Below are positions 44,715-52,721 of a stretch of 64,000 bases of DNA, in pieces. Source of the stretch: Ignavibacteria bacterium (GTDB lineage Bacteria; Bacteroidota; Ignavibacteria; Ignavibacteriales; Ignavibacteriaceae). The position numbers were made by a program, and so were the translations under genes. Location of the stretch: contig JAUXVN010000128.1 in NCBI GenBank assembly GCA_030684555.1, forward strand, positions 1-64,000, in the 5' to 3' direction. The notes below the pieces were generated by a model. It saw nothing but the letters and a program-made list of their open reading frames with translations. It was not told the origin of the DNA and searched no databases. How positions within the stretch are numbered: position 1 is the first letter of the stretch; every line of letters starts with the position of its first letter.

Positions 44715-44766
44715 TAGCTCGAAACTCTGTTTCGACAATAGGAATATTTGCGAAACATAGTTTCGA
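44715..44766. repeat. REP-like palindrome pair, hsdS region copy B
   Basis: The same pair as 44535-44586, shifted by 180 bases. Its right arm abuts the hsdS stop codon at 44768. Confidence 0.8.
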
Positions 44767-44767
44767 A

Positions 44768-45961
44768 TTACACCAACACACCTTTAAACGCTTTTTGCAT
44801 TAAGCTTTGAAAAAGATTTTCTAACTCATGCTCTGATTGTTTTTGTTTTTCTTTTAATGCTACTGTTTTGTTTACTAGCTCTGCGAATTGTTGCTGAAGA
44901 CGAAGTGGAGGCAAAATTATTGGCAAACTTCCGAGACCTTTTGTATTGATATTAAATTGACCAGCGGTAGTTGAACATTTACTTCGTATAACATTTCTAT
45001 AATTTGAATTGCCTAATAGATAAACTAAAAAGAGTGGGTTGGCATTTCCCTGTTTTACAACGGCACGAATGAGATAAGAAGCAAATACATATTTACCTTC
45101 CAGATCAAACAATGCACATCGTCCAACAAAGTGAGGATTCCCATTAGTCCTTACAAACAAAATGTCCCCATAATTTAGAACAATTTGGTCCTCCTCTTTA
45201 GTTGATAATTCGACCGTCTTCAAATCACATAAATCAACTACACCTTGAATGACGTTTGGTATTCTTAATACGGGAATACCTTGTTGGGAAGATTTAACAG
45301 ATGTGCCATACTGAAATTTCTCGACCAATTTATCAAATGAATAAATCTTCCACCCTTTCGGATTCTTAACCGGATCGCCAAACATTTCTATAAAAACAGA
45401 CTGCAAAAATTCATCTGTTAGTTTGTTTGCTTCTTTCCGTTTCTGTTTTGCTCTGTCTGCTTGTTCTAATATTTCTGCAATTTGTTTTTGGATTGGGAGT
45501 GGTGGGAGTGGAATTTGGATTTTTGAAACAGCGTCTAAACTAATTGAAGGATAGCTCTCATCTTTAATTAATCTACTTGGTTTAAAATAACTCAACCAAC
45601 TAGCCAAGTATTTTGAGTCCAGATATTCATTAGGATAAATCACTGCAAGATGCGAAACTACATATGCAGATGATCTCAATACAACCACACGATCTTTCAT
45701 TGCTGACATTCCACTTTTAGCAATAAGAATACATCCTTTTGAAAAAAGTTTTAGACGGTATTTATTTGCCTTTTCTTCTTCAATCTTTTCTAATTGATCG
45801 TAGTTATTTCCATCTAACAATTTTTCTAATGAACCTGCTCGAATAAATGGATAACCTTTATCCGAAAAGTTTTCAGAACCTTGAGGAGCACCTTGCCCGG
45901 CAGTAATAAAAGCTACCTCACCTAAAGATTTAACCTGCCAGTTTGAGGGGAGTTTATGCAT
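44768..45961 (-). CDS. hsdS: Type I restriction-modification specificity subunit S
   Basis: DNA-recognition subunit of 397 residues that directs the M and R subunits to a bipartite target. It has two target-recognition domains (about 1-150 and 205-345), each followed by a conserved helical spacer. The central one is PLPPLPIQKQIAEILEQADRAKQKRKEANKL, the terminal one PPLRLQQQFAELVNKTVALKEKQKQSEHELENLFQSLMQKAFKG. The dimension and spacing are normal. The terminal spacer has been duplicated downstream (44480-44700), so recombination could swap C-terminal ends. The gene follows fic after 382 bases, unlike the tight junction of hsdM and fic, so it may have its own promoter. Confidence 0.92.
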   Translation of the reverse strand: MHKLPSNWQVKSLGEVAFITAGQGAPQGSENFSDKGYPFIRAGSLEKLLDGNNYDQLEKIEEEKANKYRLKLFSKGCILIAKSGMSAMKDRVVVLRSSAYVVSHLAVIYPNEYLDSKYLASWLSYFKPSRLIKDESYPSISLDAVSKIQIPLPPLPIQKQIAEILEQADRAKQKRKEANKLTDEFLQSVFIEMFGDPVKNPKGWKIYSFDKLVEKFQYGTSVKSSQQGIPVLRIPNVIQGVVDLCDLKTVELSTKEEDQIVLNYGDILFVRTNGNPHFVGRCALFDLEGKYVFASYLIRAVVKQGNANPLFLVYLLGNSNYRNVIRSKCSTTAGQFNINTKGLGSLPIILPPLRLQQQFAELVNKTVALKEKQKQSEHELENLFQSLMQKAFKGVLV

Positions 45962-46343
45962 ATATTAATTCCATCGAACTCATCCCAAGCCCTTCTCCCC
46001 GCAAGCGGGATCTCAGACTTAAAAAGAGAAGGGAGTAAAACAGGAACACAAAAAGTTTATTTTGCCGGTTGTTATTCTTCATTTAAATGTAATCGCATCC
46101 AACTTATTTGATAATGTTAATCTATTATGATAATGTTTATTGAATTGTCTAAAAATTGCTTAAAATCGAAAGCATATAGGTAATAACTATCCTTCTGCAC
46201 CTAATTAATAGACAAAATACCTAATTAATAAGATCTTACTCGATCACTTGTACCTAACTTATTAAAAAAATGAGGAAATGGTTCAAAATCAACTCTATCT
46301 ATGTAATAAGCATCGTTCATTACATAGTTAACTATGTTATTAC
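45962..46343. other. Intergenic region between fic and hsdS
   Basis: 382 bases without a gene. CCTTCTCCCCGCAAGCGGG near 45990-46008 together with GAGAAGG downstream forms a hairpin. Three copies of ACCTAATTAATA-like words occur at 46199, 46219 and 46252. A dyad (TAGTTAACTA, within 46322-46337) lies just before the fic stop. These repeated words could be a promoter/operator for hsdS. Confidence 0.35.
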
Positions 46344-47387
46344 TTAGATCTTTTTCCACCTGGAATCTCTACCCATTTCAGTGCATTTAAGTTTGCCGTT
46401 TTTTCTTTCATCCCTTAATATTTTTCTAATCATATCCAGACTAACGCCCGGACATAAATTCTGAATATCCTTAACAGTGAATTCTCCTTGAATACTTTTC
46501 AGAATATCAAAGACTAAAGAAGTTTTACCGCCGCGAGCGGATGAAATCAATCCAACTCTGTTTTCAAAATCTTTGTATGCTTTTAATAAAATGCCGAGAA
46601 AATATTCCCACCAGGGAACTAAATTATGCTTGCTTTCGTGCCAGCCTTGCGATGACTTATTAAGAGCATCGTAGTAACTCTCTTTATTATCTTCAATCAG
46701 TTTTTCAAGACTTATAAATCTTCCAACTTCATAACCGGATTTATACAACAGCAAAAGTGAAAGTAAACGGGACATTCTGCCATTGCCGTCATTAAAAGGA
46801 TGAATGCAAAGAAAATCAAAAACATAAGTTGCGATAATTAATAATGGCTCAAGCTGTGATTTATCCAATTCAGAATTAAATAAAGTATGCAGCTTATCCA
46901 TTGCAGTTGGAGTTTCAAAAGCTGAAAGAGGTTTGAATCTTACAATTTTACTCCCGTCCGGATGAATCTCTGCAATCTCATTTTCAGTAGCCTTATAATT
47001 ACCCCCGGGCATTGCTGAAAGTGCATAAATATCTCTATGAAATTGTAAAACTATGTTTGAAGTAACAGGTATATGTTCAAAACTGGAATGAATAGTATTA
47101 AGAACATTTCTGTATCCGGCAATTTCCTGCTCTGATCTGTTGGTAGGCGTAGTTTTATTAGCAGCGATAGCTTTTATTCTTTCTAACGGTGCAGAGATTC
47201 CTTCAATTCTGTTTGATGATTCAATGCTCTGAATTATTGCAGTCTGCTTTAATGTCTCAAGCAATTGAGGAGACTGCTCTTTGAACAGATCCTGTTTACC
47301 TTTGTACTCACCAATTAACCGGACAGTCTGTAACACATTATGAGTGATTGAAATTGATTCGATATAATTATTTAGAAATGATTTCAT
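46344..47387 (-). CDS. Fic-domain protein (AMPylator-type) in the type I operon
   Basis: Fic protein of 347 residues. The catalytic motif HPFNDGNGR is at 196-204, and the protein would transfer a nucleotide monophosphate from NTP to a protein hydroxyl. The N-terminal helix carries the inhibitory motif SNRIEG (Ser58-x3-Glu62-Gly63), so it is an autoinhibited class II Fic. A winged-helix-like C-terminus (about 280-347; TVKDIQNLCPGVSLDMIRKILRDERKNGK) may bind DNA. Its first base overlaps the last base of the hsdM stop, a tight coupling. Fic genes are repeatedly found in type I R-M operons; their job there is not settled. Confidence 0.92.
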   Translation of the reverse strand: MKSFLNNYIESISITHNVLQTVRLIGEYKGKQDLFKEQSPQLLETLKQTAIIQSIESSNRIEGISAPLERIKAIAANKTTPTNRSEQEIAGYRNVLNTIHSSFEHIPVTSNIVLQFHRDIYALSAMPGGNYKATENEIAEIHPDGSKIVRFKPLSAFETPTAMDKLHTLFNSELDKSQLEPLLIIATYVFDFLCIHPFNDGNGRMSRLLSLLLLYKSGYEVGRFISLEKLIEDNKESYYDALNKSSQGWHESKHNLVPWWEYFLGILLKAYKDFENRVGLISSARGGKTSLVFDILKSIQGEFTVKDIQNLCPGVSLDMIRKILRDERKNGKLKCTEMGRDSRWKKI

Positions 47388-48910
47388 TATTTGGATAACA
47401 ACTTTTTAATTGAATTAATATCAACGGTAATTTCTTTTTCCAAACTTAATACTTTTTCCATTATCAGATCAGGTTTTTCATAAACAACTTCTTCATACAC
47501 TACAGGTTTATACCTTGAGATTGAGAGATCGTATTTATTCGCTTTGATATCATTAACATCAACAAGAATTGCTTTTTTGTAATCCGAAACTCCGTTTCGG
47601 GCTTTTGTCGAATCGGAGATTCGACTTACAGTCCAGTGCTTAACAATGTCCGGAATATCATTCTTATCGGATTTATTTCGTTTATCATCAAGAGTAAAAC
47701 CGTCACCTGCCATATCGTAGAACCAAACATTATCTGTTGTGCCGCCTTTCTGAAATACTACAATTGCAGTTGATACACCTGCATATGGTTTAAATACTCC
47801 TGAAGGCATAGAGATAATTCCTTCGAGCTTACATTTATCAATCAGGATTTTACGGATATCAATATGAGCGTTGCTTGTTCCAAACAATACACCATCGGGC
47901 ACGATAACTGCTGCTCTTCCACCGGTTACAAGCAGATCATAAATCAATTCAACAAAAAGAAGCTCGGTCTTTTTAGTTTTGGTTTTAAATCTTGGGTTAA
48001 CATCTGTTTCATCAATGGAGCCTTTAAACGGCGGATTTGCTAAAACGATATCGTACATTTCTTTATCATTGTACGACTTAGAAAGTGTATCTGTGTATTT
48101 AATATTTGGATTATCAATTCCATGAAGCATTAAGTTCATCGCACCGATACGTGTCATAGTAGAATCAAAATCATAGCCTGTTAGAGCATGAATTTTGAGA
48201 AACTTAAAAAGCTTTTTATCCGTTATCTTGTCACCGATTAAATGATGCGGCATTCCCTCCTCATCATACTCAAGAACATCATTGCTTGTATTTTGCTCAA
48301 GTATGTGCATATAGGCATTGAATAAAAATCCTGAAGTACCGCAGGCAGGATCACAAATCCTATCACCGATTTTAGGATCAACAAGCTTAACCATCATTCT
48401 GATTATGTGGCGCGGAGTTCTGAACTGTCCGTTTTTACCGGCAGTGGCAAGTTGTCCAAGCAAGTACTCATAAAGATCACCCTGCACATCAATGTTTTGT
48501 TCTGTTATGTGAAGGTCTTCAATAATATTTACAGCCTCTTGCAGCAGTGATGCTTTTGGTAAAGCAAAATATGCATCCTGCATATGCTGTGTGAAAGTAC
48601 TTGTTTCGGAACCAAGATTACGAAGGAACTCAAAAACTGTATCGCGGATATGTCTTAACATCTGATCGCCGGGTAATTGCGACCAGTAGGACCATCTGCA
48701 TTTTTCATTTCCTTTAAATACAGAAATGAATTTTTCATTTCGTCTCTTTGCCATTGCAGCATTTGTATTATCATTATCCACAAGCCGTTTAAGGAATATC
48801 AGATAAGACATTTGTTCAATAGCAGTAAGTGGATTTGATATTCCACCAGACCAGAACTTATCCCAGAGAGCATCTATTTTTTGTTTAAGGATGTTACCAT
48901 TTGTCAGCAT
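47387..48910 (-). CDS. hsdM: Type I restriction-modification methyltransferase subunit M
   Basis: N6-adenine methyltransferase subunit of 507 residues. The N-terminal HsdM_N helical domain (LKQKIDALWDKFWSGGISNPLTAIEQMSYLIFLKRL) is followed by SAM motif ICDPACGTSGFLFNAY near 190 and catalytic motif VLANPPFKGS near 285. With HsdS it methylates the host site; with HsdR it forms the restriction complex. Around residues 429-442 two REP-like palindromes (47584-47600 and 47607-47625) are translated as RISDSTKARNGVSDY within a variable loop before the conserved ANKYDLSISRYKP tail. The catalytic domain is intact. It lies between the RAYT gene and fic. Confidence 0.93.
   Translation of the reverse strand: MLTNGNILKQKIDALWDKFWSGGISNPLTAIEQMSYLIFLKRLVDNDNTNAAMAKRRNEKFISVFKGNEKCRWSYWSQLPGDQMLRHIRDTVFEFLRNLGSETSTFTQHMQDAYFALPKASLLQEAVNIIEDLHITEQNIDVQGDLYEYLLGQLATAGKNGQFRTPRHIIRMMVKLVDPKIGDRICDPACGTSGFLFNAYMHILEQNTSNDVLEYDEEGMPHHLIGDKITDKKLFKFLKIHALTGYDFDSTMTRIGAMNLMLHGIDNPNIKYTDTLSKSYNDKEMYDIVLANPPFKGSIDETDVNPRFKTKTKKTELLFVELIYDLLVTGGRAAVIVPDGVLFGTSNAHIDIRKILIDKCKLEGIISMPSGVFKPYAGVSTAIVVFQKGGTTDNVWFYDMAGDGFTLDDKRNKSDKNDIPDIVKHWTVSRISDSTKARNGVSDYKKAILVDVNDIKANKYDLSISRYKPVVYEEVVYEKPDLIMEKVLSLEKEITVDINSIKKLLSK
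47584..47625. repeat. Two REP-like palindromes inside hsdM
   Basis: CCGAAACTCCGTTTCGG (47584-47600), preceded by GTAAT, and GTCGAATCGGAGATTCGAC (47607-47625), followed by TTAC, the complement of GTAA. Both are read in frame. Confidence 0.88.
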
Positions 48911-48920
48911 TATATAACCT

Positions 48921-48943
48921 GTAGGTCGAAACTCCGTTTCGAC
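48921..48943. repeat. REP-like palindrome flanking the RAYT gene (3' side)
   Basis: GTAG followed by GTCGAAACTCCGTTTCGAC, 11 bases upstream of the hsdM start and 29 bases beyond the RAYT stop. It is in inverted orientation relative to the copy at 49851-49877. Confidence 0.88.
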
Positions 48944-48971
48944 AATTAATAATTAGTAAAAATAAATTTAA

Positions 48972-49841
48972 TCACATACTCAAGTACTTAAAATTACAAT
49001 AAGAATACTTCCAATCCTCCCACTTTTCACAAAGACCAGCTTTAACGGGATTATTAAGAACGTACATAACAATTCGTCTCAACTCCTTTTCATCACGCAC
49101 AACGTGATCATAACTTTCGTGCTGCCAAAATGCACCGGAGCGATTTAACAACTTATTACATTTTACTGCAGTAAACTTTTTTAAATCCTGCAATATTTTA
49201 GTAACAATGTAATCCGAAACTCCGTTTCGGGAGTACTGTTCCTCATTCTCTGAGCTAACAACTAAATTTTTGTTGTTATTAACTTGTTGATTATTTTCTT
49301 CTGGTTTGTCTGTCGTCGAATCGGAGATTAGAACTACAGATTTGTCTGTTCTCGAATCGGAGATTCGACCTACAGATTTGTAATTCGAAACTCCGTTTCG
49401 AGAATTTAATAAACTATCATCTGTAGTATCTGTAGTATCAGAAATCCCATTTACAATTGGTGTAAAGACCTGATGAACGTGATTGTACATAATTGTATAG
49501 CAGATTAAATCATAACTTTTCTCATCATAGAAATGCATCGCATCTTTTACAATTTGTGCAACACTATTTTCCTTTAACCATATAGGACCGTAATCTGAAC
49601 CATCCAACAATTTATCAAATTTACCAAAATATGCCGATTGGTATTTTTTATATTCTTCGAGCCGTTTTGTTTTATTAGTGTACCCGGCAATTACTTTTAG
49701 TTGTTGTTCTCTTTCTTCTTTTAATCTTTTAATTGTTTCAATAGGCAAAGAACCATTTAGTCTGTATGTAACAAAAAAAGTATACCCCGGTGGTTGGTAG
49801 TGAGGAAGATTTCTGTGGTAATATGTTTGAAATTGTTTCAT
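48972..49841 (-). CDS. REP-associated tyrosine transposase (RAYT, Y1_Tnp)
   Basis: Single-strand transposase of the IS200-like Y1 family, 289 residues. The N-terminal part HRNLPHYQPPGYTFFVTYRLNGSLP is a RAYT hallmark. The metal-binding HUH motif is NHVHQVF (His121, His123), and the candidate catalytic tyrosine is Tyr244 in WQHESYDHVVRD, followed by VMYVLNNPVKAGLCEKWEDWKYSY. Between them residues about 131-213 are a low-complexity insert not usual in the family. It contains four REP-like palindromes in frame (peptides RNGVSNYK, VGRISDS, LISDST, RNGVSDY). The gene is bracketed by inverted REPs at 48921-48943 and 49851-49877, the standard RAYT layout. It separates an hsdM fragment from the complete hsdM. 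Confidence 0.9.
   Translation of the reverse strand: MKQFQTYYHRNLPHYQPPGYTFFVTYRLNGSLPIETIKRLKEEREQQLKVIAGYTNKTKRLEEYKKYQSAYFGKFDKLLDGSDYGPIWLKENSVAQIVKDAMHFYDEKSYDLICYTIMYNHVHQVFTPIVNGISDTTDTTDDSLLNSRNGVSNYKSVGRISDSRTDKSVVLISDSTTDKPEENNQQVNNNKNLVVSSENEEQYSRNGVSDYIVTKILQDLKKFTAVKCNKLLNRSGAFWQHESYDHVVRDEKELRRIVMYVLNNPVKAGLCEKWEDWKYSYCNFKYLSM
49214..49402. repeat. Four REP-like palindromes inside the RAYT gene
   Basis: CCGAAACTCCGTTTCGG at 49214-49230, GTCGAATCGGAGATTAGAAC at 49314-49333 (decayed right arm), CTCGAATCGGAGATTCGAC at 49351-49369 and TTCGAAACTCCGTTTCGAG at 49384-49402. Each has GTAG or GTAA, or its complement, at the outer edge. Two of the cores are CTCCG and two are CGGAG, so both orientations occur. 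Confidence 0.88.
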
Positions 49842-49850
49842 CTTAGTTTA

Positions 49851-49877
49851 GTTACTCGAAACGGAGTTTCGAGTTAC
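49851..49877. repeat. REP-like palindrome flanking the RAYT gene (5' side)
   Basis: GTTACTCGAAACGG and its complement, a 27-base dyad with GTTAC and GTTAC ends. It lies 9 bases upstream of the RAYT start and directly next to the truncated hsdM fragment. Confidence 0.88.
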
Positions 49878-49886
49878 AATTTGAGG

Positions 49887-49970
49887 AAGCGAATTCGAAA
49901 TTCCACCCGACCAGAATTTATCCAAGAGAGAGTCTGCTTTTTGTTTTAGGTTATTACCGTTAGTGAGCAT
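49887..49970 (-). pseudogene. Truncated 5' end of an hsdM gene
   Basis: From ATG 49970 the minus strand reads MLTNGNNLKQKADSLLDKFWSGGISNS, closely matching the first 26 residues of the complete HsdM (MLTNGNILKQKIDALWDKFWSGGISNP). Similarity ends where the REP palindrome begins. The fragment follows the SIR2-PIN gene by 9 bases, the place where hsdM would be expected in the operon. It differs from the intact start at roughly one base in six, so it is not a fresh duplication. Confidence 0.8.
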
Positions 49971-49979
49971 CTCTTATAA

Positions 49980-52346
49980 CTATTTACCCTTTCCTTTTCT
50001 TCTTGCGTGCGCACGTCTCTGTTTATCAGCATATTTTTTCTTGTTTTTATCTTTTAGTCTTAATTTGGTTAATTGTGCTTTAGTTTCTTTAAGTTCATAT
50101 TGCCTGACATCTAAGACTATCTTTAATTCAGAAACTTCCTTTTCTTTTGCTACTAGTTTTTCTTTCAGACCTTCTTCTAAAGAATAAACAAACAATGGTT
50201 TGTCTAAATCAAAATATTCATCGATCGAGGAAGTATGCAAGTTACCATCGATATATTTATTAAAATCATTTAATCCTTTTTTATATGCTTGCTCTGCTCG
50301 GTTTATTAAAGTTGAAAAAAAATCTTGATATTTAGATTTATCTATAAAGTATTCTGTTGAGCGAAAATATGTTGAAATCAGCACTTCCTTAAACGCCATT
50401 GGTTTATTAATACGAGGAGACATTCTAATTAGAAATTCATATAAAGCATCGGGTCTAATTACAATATTCCTATTTACGTCTAATTCACATTCACGAGCTA
50501 TTTTATTCAAAAACCCACCTTGAGATAGAAAAGAACATTCACTCTTATTTGAGGCATCAAGTAGTGACCAGTTATGAATAATCACATAAGCTTCTGCTTC
50601 AGATTTTTTCCTAAAGGATGATTTATCAAACTTGTTATTTTCATCCGCTTTTTGTTCAATAAAATCGAATACTTTTTCTTTTTCATATTTTATTTGATCA
50701 GCATTTTTACCAAAAGAATCTATATCAATTTGAAATATTCCATATTTCTCAGATAAAAATTGAGAAACTATATCTTTATTACTTAAATTTTTATTAAATA
50801 TTATTTTCAAGTAGTCTTCAAAATTAATATGATCATTTGAGGCACAATAACGAATATAGCCATCAAGAAATGCATTCCTTTTATAAGGATAATTCCCGAT
50901 GGCTGCACTTAATACTGCCACAGATTGGTCCCCATTATCATTTATTAGTTTTTTTGCCCACTCTGCATGAAAATAAACCTCATCTATCAAACACGAAGTA
51001 GTAACTAATTTAATTTGGTTTTCCTTACAAGCACCAACTACAGCATTAAAAAAATCATAATCTAAACAAGAATGGGCAAGTAGTGGAATGATGACTGTTG
51101 AATCCACTAAAATTGCTCTATTACTTAAAAATTGTTTACGAAATTCTTCTCCGATTGGATCAATTTGTAATGCTTGGATGGAAAAATATGCTTTAGAATA
51201 ATACTCTAGTATATTTTCTTGAACTTTTGTAGGACTCGTCAACATATCAGAAATATACTTTATAAAATAGAATCTAACTGGATGATTGCTAATGTCCTTT
51301 GCTCTTAGATTTATCAATTTAAACAAGATAGAGGCTTGTTGTATAATTATAGGTTTTTTCTCAAAAATCATTTTTATTATCTCTATAGCTCTCTCTGAGA
51401 ATAAATCTATTATAACATCAACAGCAGCTTTCTTGACTTGTTCAATATGTTGAGAATCAATCCCATCAATGTTTTTAACAAAGTTATTTGCAATTTCAGT
51501 TACATAACTTTCCAATAAGTCATCATATTGATGGTTATATCTTTTGACATATTGGAATAATTTCACAGTTCCTTTATACGAAGCATTATCAACTCGTTCA
51601 ATGAAATTAACATCAACTAAATCTACCAACGCACTTTCAATGATTTTTAAGAATGAATCGCTCTTTACACCCAATAATTTATTTAGGGCAGTCAGTAAAT
51701 CCTTTTGCGAAAACACAACCTTATAGTATGAATCATTAATGATTGTTAATAGGATTGATTTTATAGAGTCAATATCAAGGTTTTCTTCACTTTTACTAAG
51801 CTGAAATTTATGCCACATATATAAACTTTGAGCGCGTTTTAGATCGGTTTCATCTCTTTTAATTATCTGATCTTGATCTGTCCGAATAAATTTAGAAATG
51901 GCTTCAAGGATATTTGTCAGTTCTTTGTGCGTACCACTCTTATTCGTATAATGGAAAACCTTTATGTTACATCGATTGTTTAAATCTCGAATTTGAGAAT
52001 TTGACACATCCGACAAGATGGCAAATATCGGGACCTGTCTTCTAAAATTTGCAGTTAATGATTTTAGAAGGTCGACAATGTAAGGGTCATTAATTGAATA
52101 ACCCACGATAAAAAACTTTTGTGCAAGGAAATAGCTTTTCAGAAAATCTCTATAGTATTTATTTTCATCCTTATGCTGATAATTATCATACTGATCCTCT
52201 GTTAAGATCAATGTTTCGGGTTTTTCAATGGCTCCGTGTATTTTAATTATGTACGTAAGCGTATCCGGGTCAAATCTTTCAAGATCATCTTTCGAGTTTG
52301 TCAAGGTAGTGTACGTTTTATTATTGTTTGTAAGATGCCTTGACAA
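49980..52346 (-). CDS. SIR2-PIN protein, main fragment (frameshifted)
   Basis: 788 residues that continue the SIR2 domain begun at 52351-52689. SIR2-type motifs are IKIHGAIEKP (catalytic His in the usual G-A/S context) and FIVGYSINDPYIVDLL near 79-94. A long helical region follows (about 150-400). A PIN-like nuclease fold is suggested by AILVDSTVIIPLLA (Asp415), TSCLIDEVYFH (Asp/Glu455-456) and SEAEAYVIIHN (Glu583-Glu585) at the expected order. The C-terminus is coiled coil and ends in a very basic tail (KKKYADKQRRAHARRKGKGK). ATG 52346 is only the first codon available after a frameshift; the real start is at 52689. PIN assignment is inference from motif order. Confidence 0.7.
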   Translation of the reverse strand: MSRHLTNNNKTYTTLTNSKDDLERFDPDTLTYIIKIHGAIEKPETLILTEDQYDNYQHKDENKYYRDFLKSYFLAQKFFIVGYSINDPYIVDLLKSLTANFRRQVPIFAILSDVSNSQIRDLNNRCNIKVFHYTNKSGTHKELTNILEAISKFIRTDQDQIIKRDETDLKRAQSLYMWHKFQLSKSEENLDIDSIKSILLTIINDSYYKVVFSQKDLLTALNKLLGVKSDSFLKIIESALVDLVDVNFIERVDNASYKGTVKLFQYVKRYNHQYDDLLESYVTEIANNFVKNIDGIDSQHIEQVKKAAVDVIIDLFSERAIEIIKMIFEKKPIIIQQASILFKLINLRAKDISNHPVRFYFIKYISDMLTSPTKVQENILEYYSKAYFSIQALQIDPIGEEFRKQFLSNRAILVDSTVIIPLLAHSCLDYDFFNAVVGACKENQIKLVTTSCLIDEVYFHAEWAKKLINDNGDQSVAVLSAAIGNYPYKRNAFLDGYIRYCASNDHINFEDYLKIIFNKNLSNKDIVSQFLSEKYGIFQIDIDSFGKNADQIKYEKEKVFDFIEQKADENNKFDKSSFRKKSEAEAYVIIHNWSLLDASNKSECSFLSQGGFLNKIARECELDVNRNIVIRPDALYEFLIRMSPRINKPMAFKEVLISTYFRSTEYFIDKSKYQDFFSTLINRAEQAYKKGLNDFNKYIDGNLHTSSIDEYFDLDKPLFVYSLEEGLKEKLVAKEKEVSELKIVLDVRQYELKETKAQLTKLRLKDKNKKKYADKQRRAHARRKGKGK

Positions 52347-52350
52347 AATA

Positions 52351-52689
52351 TTATCGTAGGTTAGTTGTGAAATAGCTCCGGAAAGGGAAACTTGAGATAA
52401 AATTGTAAACTCTCCCTTGTATTTTTGTATCAGTAATCTTATAATTGATTTTTTTCAGTAACCAGTCCTGTCCGTGCTTGTGCCATATCTCATTAAAAAA
52501 TTTGGGGTAATCAGCTTTTGCGTGATATTCTTCCATAAAATTTGTAATATCAAGATTTTCACTTTTCATATCACTATAAATACCATCAGCAAGTTGCTTC
52601 CAACTGGGTAATCCAATTTCACAAGATGGTCCAGCCCCCACTAAAGCAAAACAATTACCACTGTTAATGTAATTTATTAGATCTTCCAT
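52351..52689 (-). CDS. SIR2-PIN protein, N-terminal fragment (SIR2_2 NADase-like start)
   Basis: 112 residues with the SIR2_2 nucleotide-binding start FALVGAGPSCEIGLPSWKQLADGIY (GAGxS motif) and, at the end, SYFTTN before an artificial-looking LR and stop. Removing one G of the GG at 52359-52360 on the plus strand joins this frame to the next (TTNYDNILSRHL), restoring the canonical catalytic TTNYD motif and a single protein of about 903 residues. Such SIR2 domains are defence NADases that cut NAD+ after phage sensing. The gene starts 32 bases after the hsdR stop. Confidence 0.75.
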   Translation of the reverse strand: MEDLINYINSGNCFALVGAGPSCEIGLPSWKQLADGIYSDMKSENLDITNFMEEYHAKADYPKFFNEIWHKHGQDWLLKKINYKITDTKIQGRVYNFISSFPFRSYFTTNLR

Positions 52690-52721
52690 ATTAAGAGTCC
52701 CAAAAGTTTGTAAATTATTAA

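Noticed and set aside
46199-46265. Toxin-antitoxin style iteron set between fic and hsdS
   Set aside because: Three ACCTAATTAATA-like words are present, but no small gene pair accompanies them.
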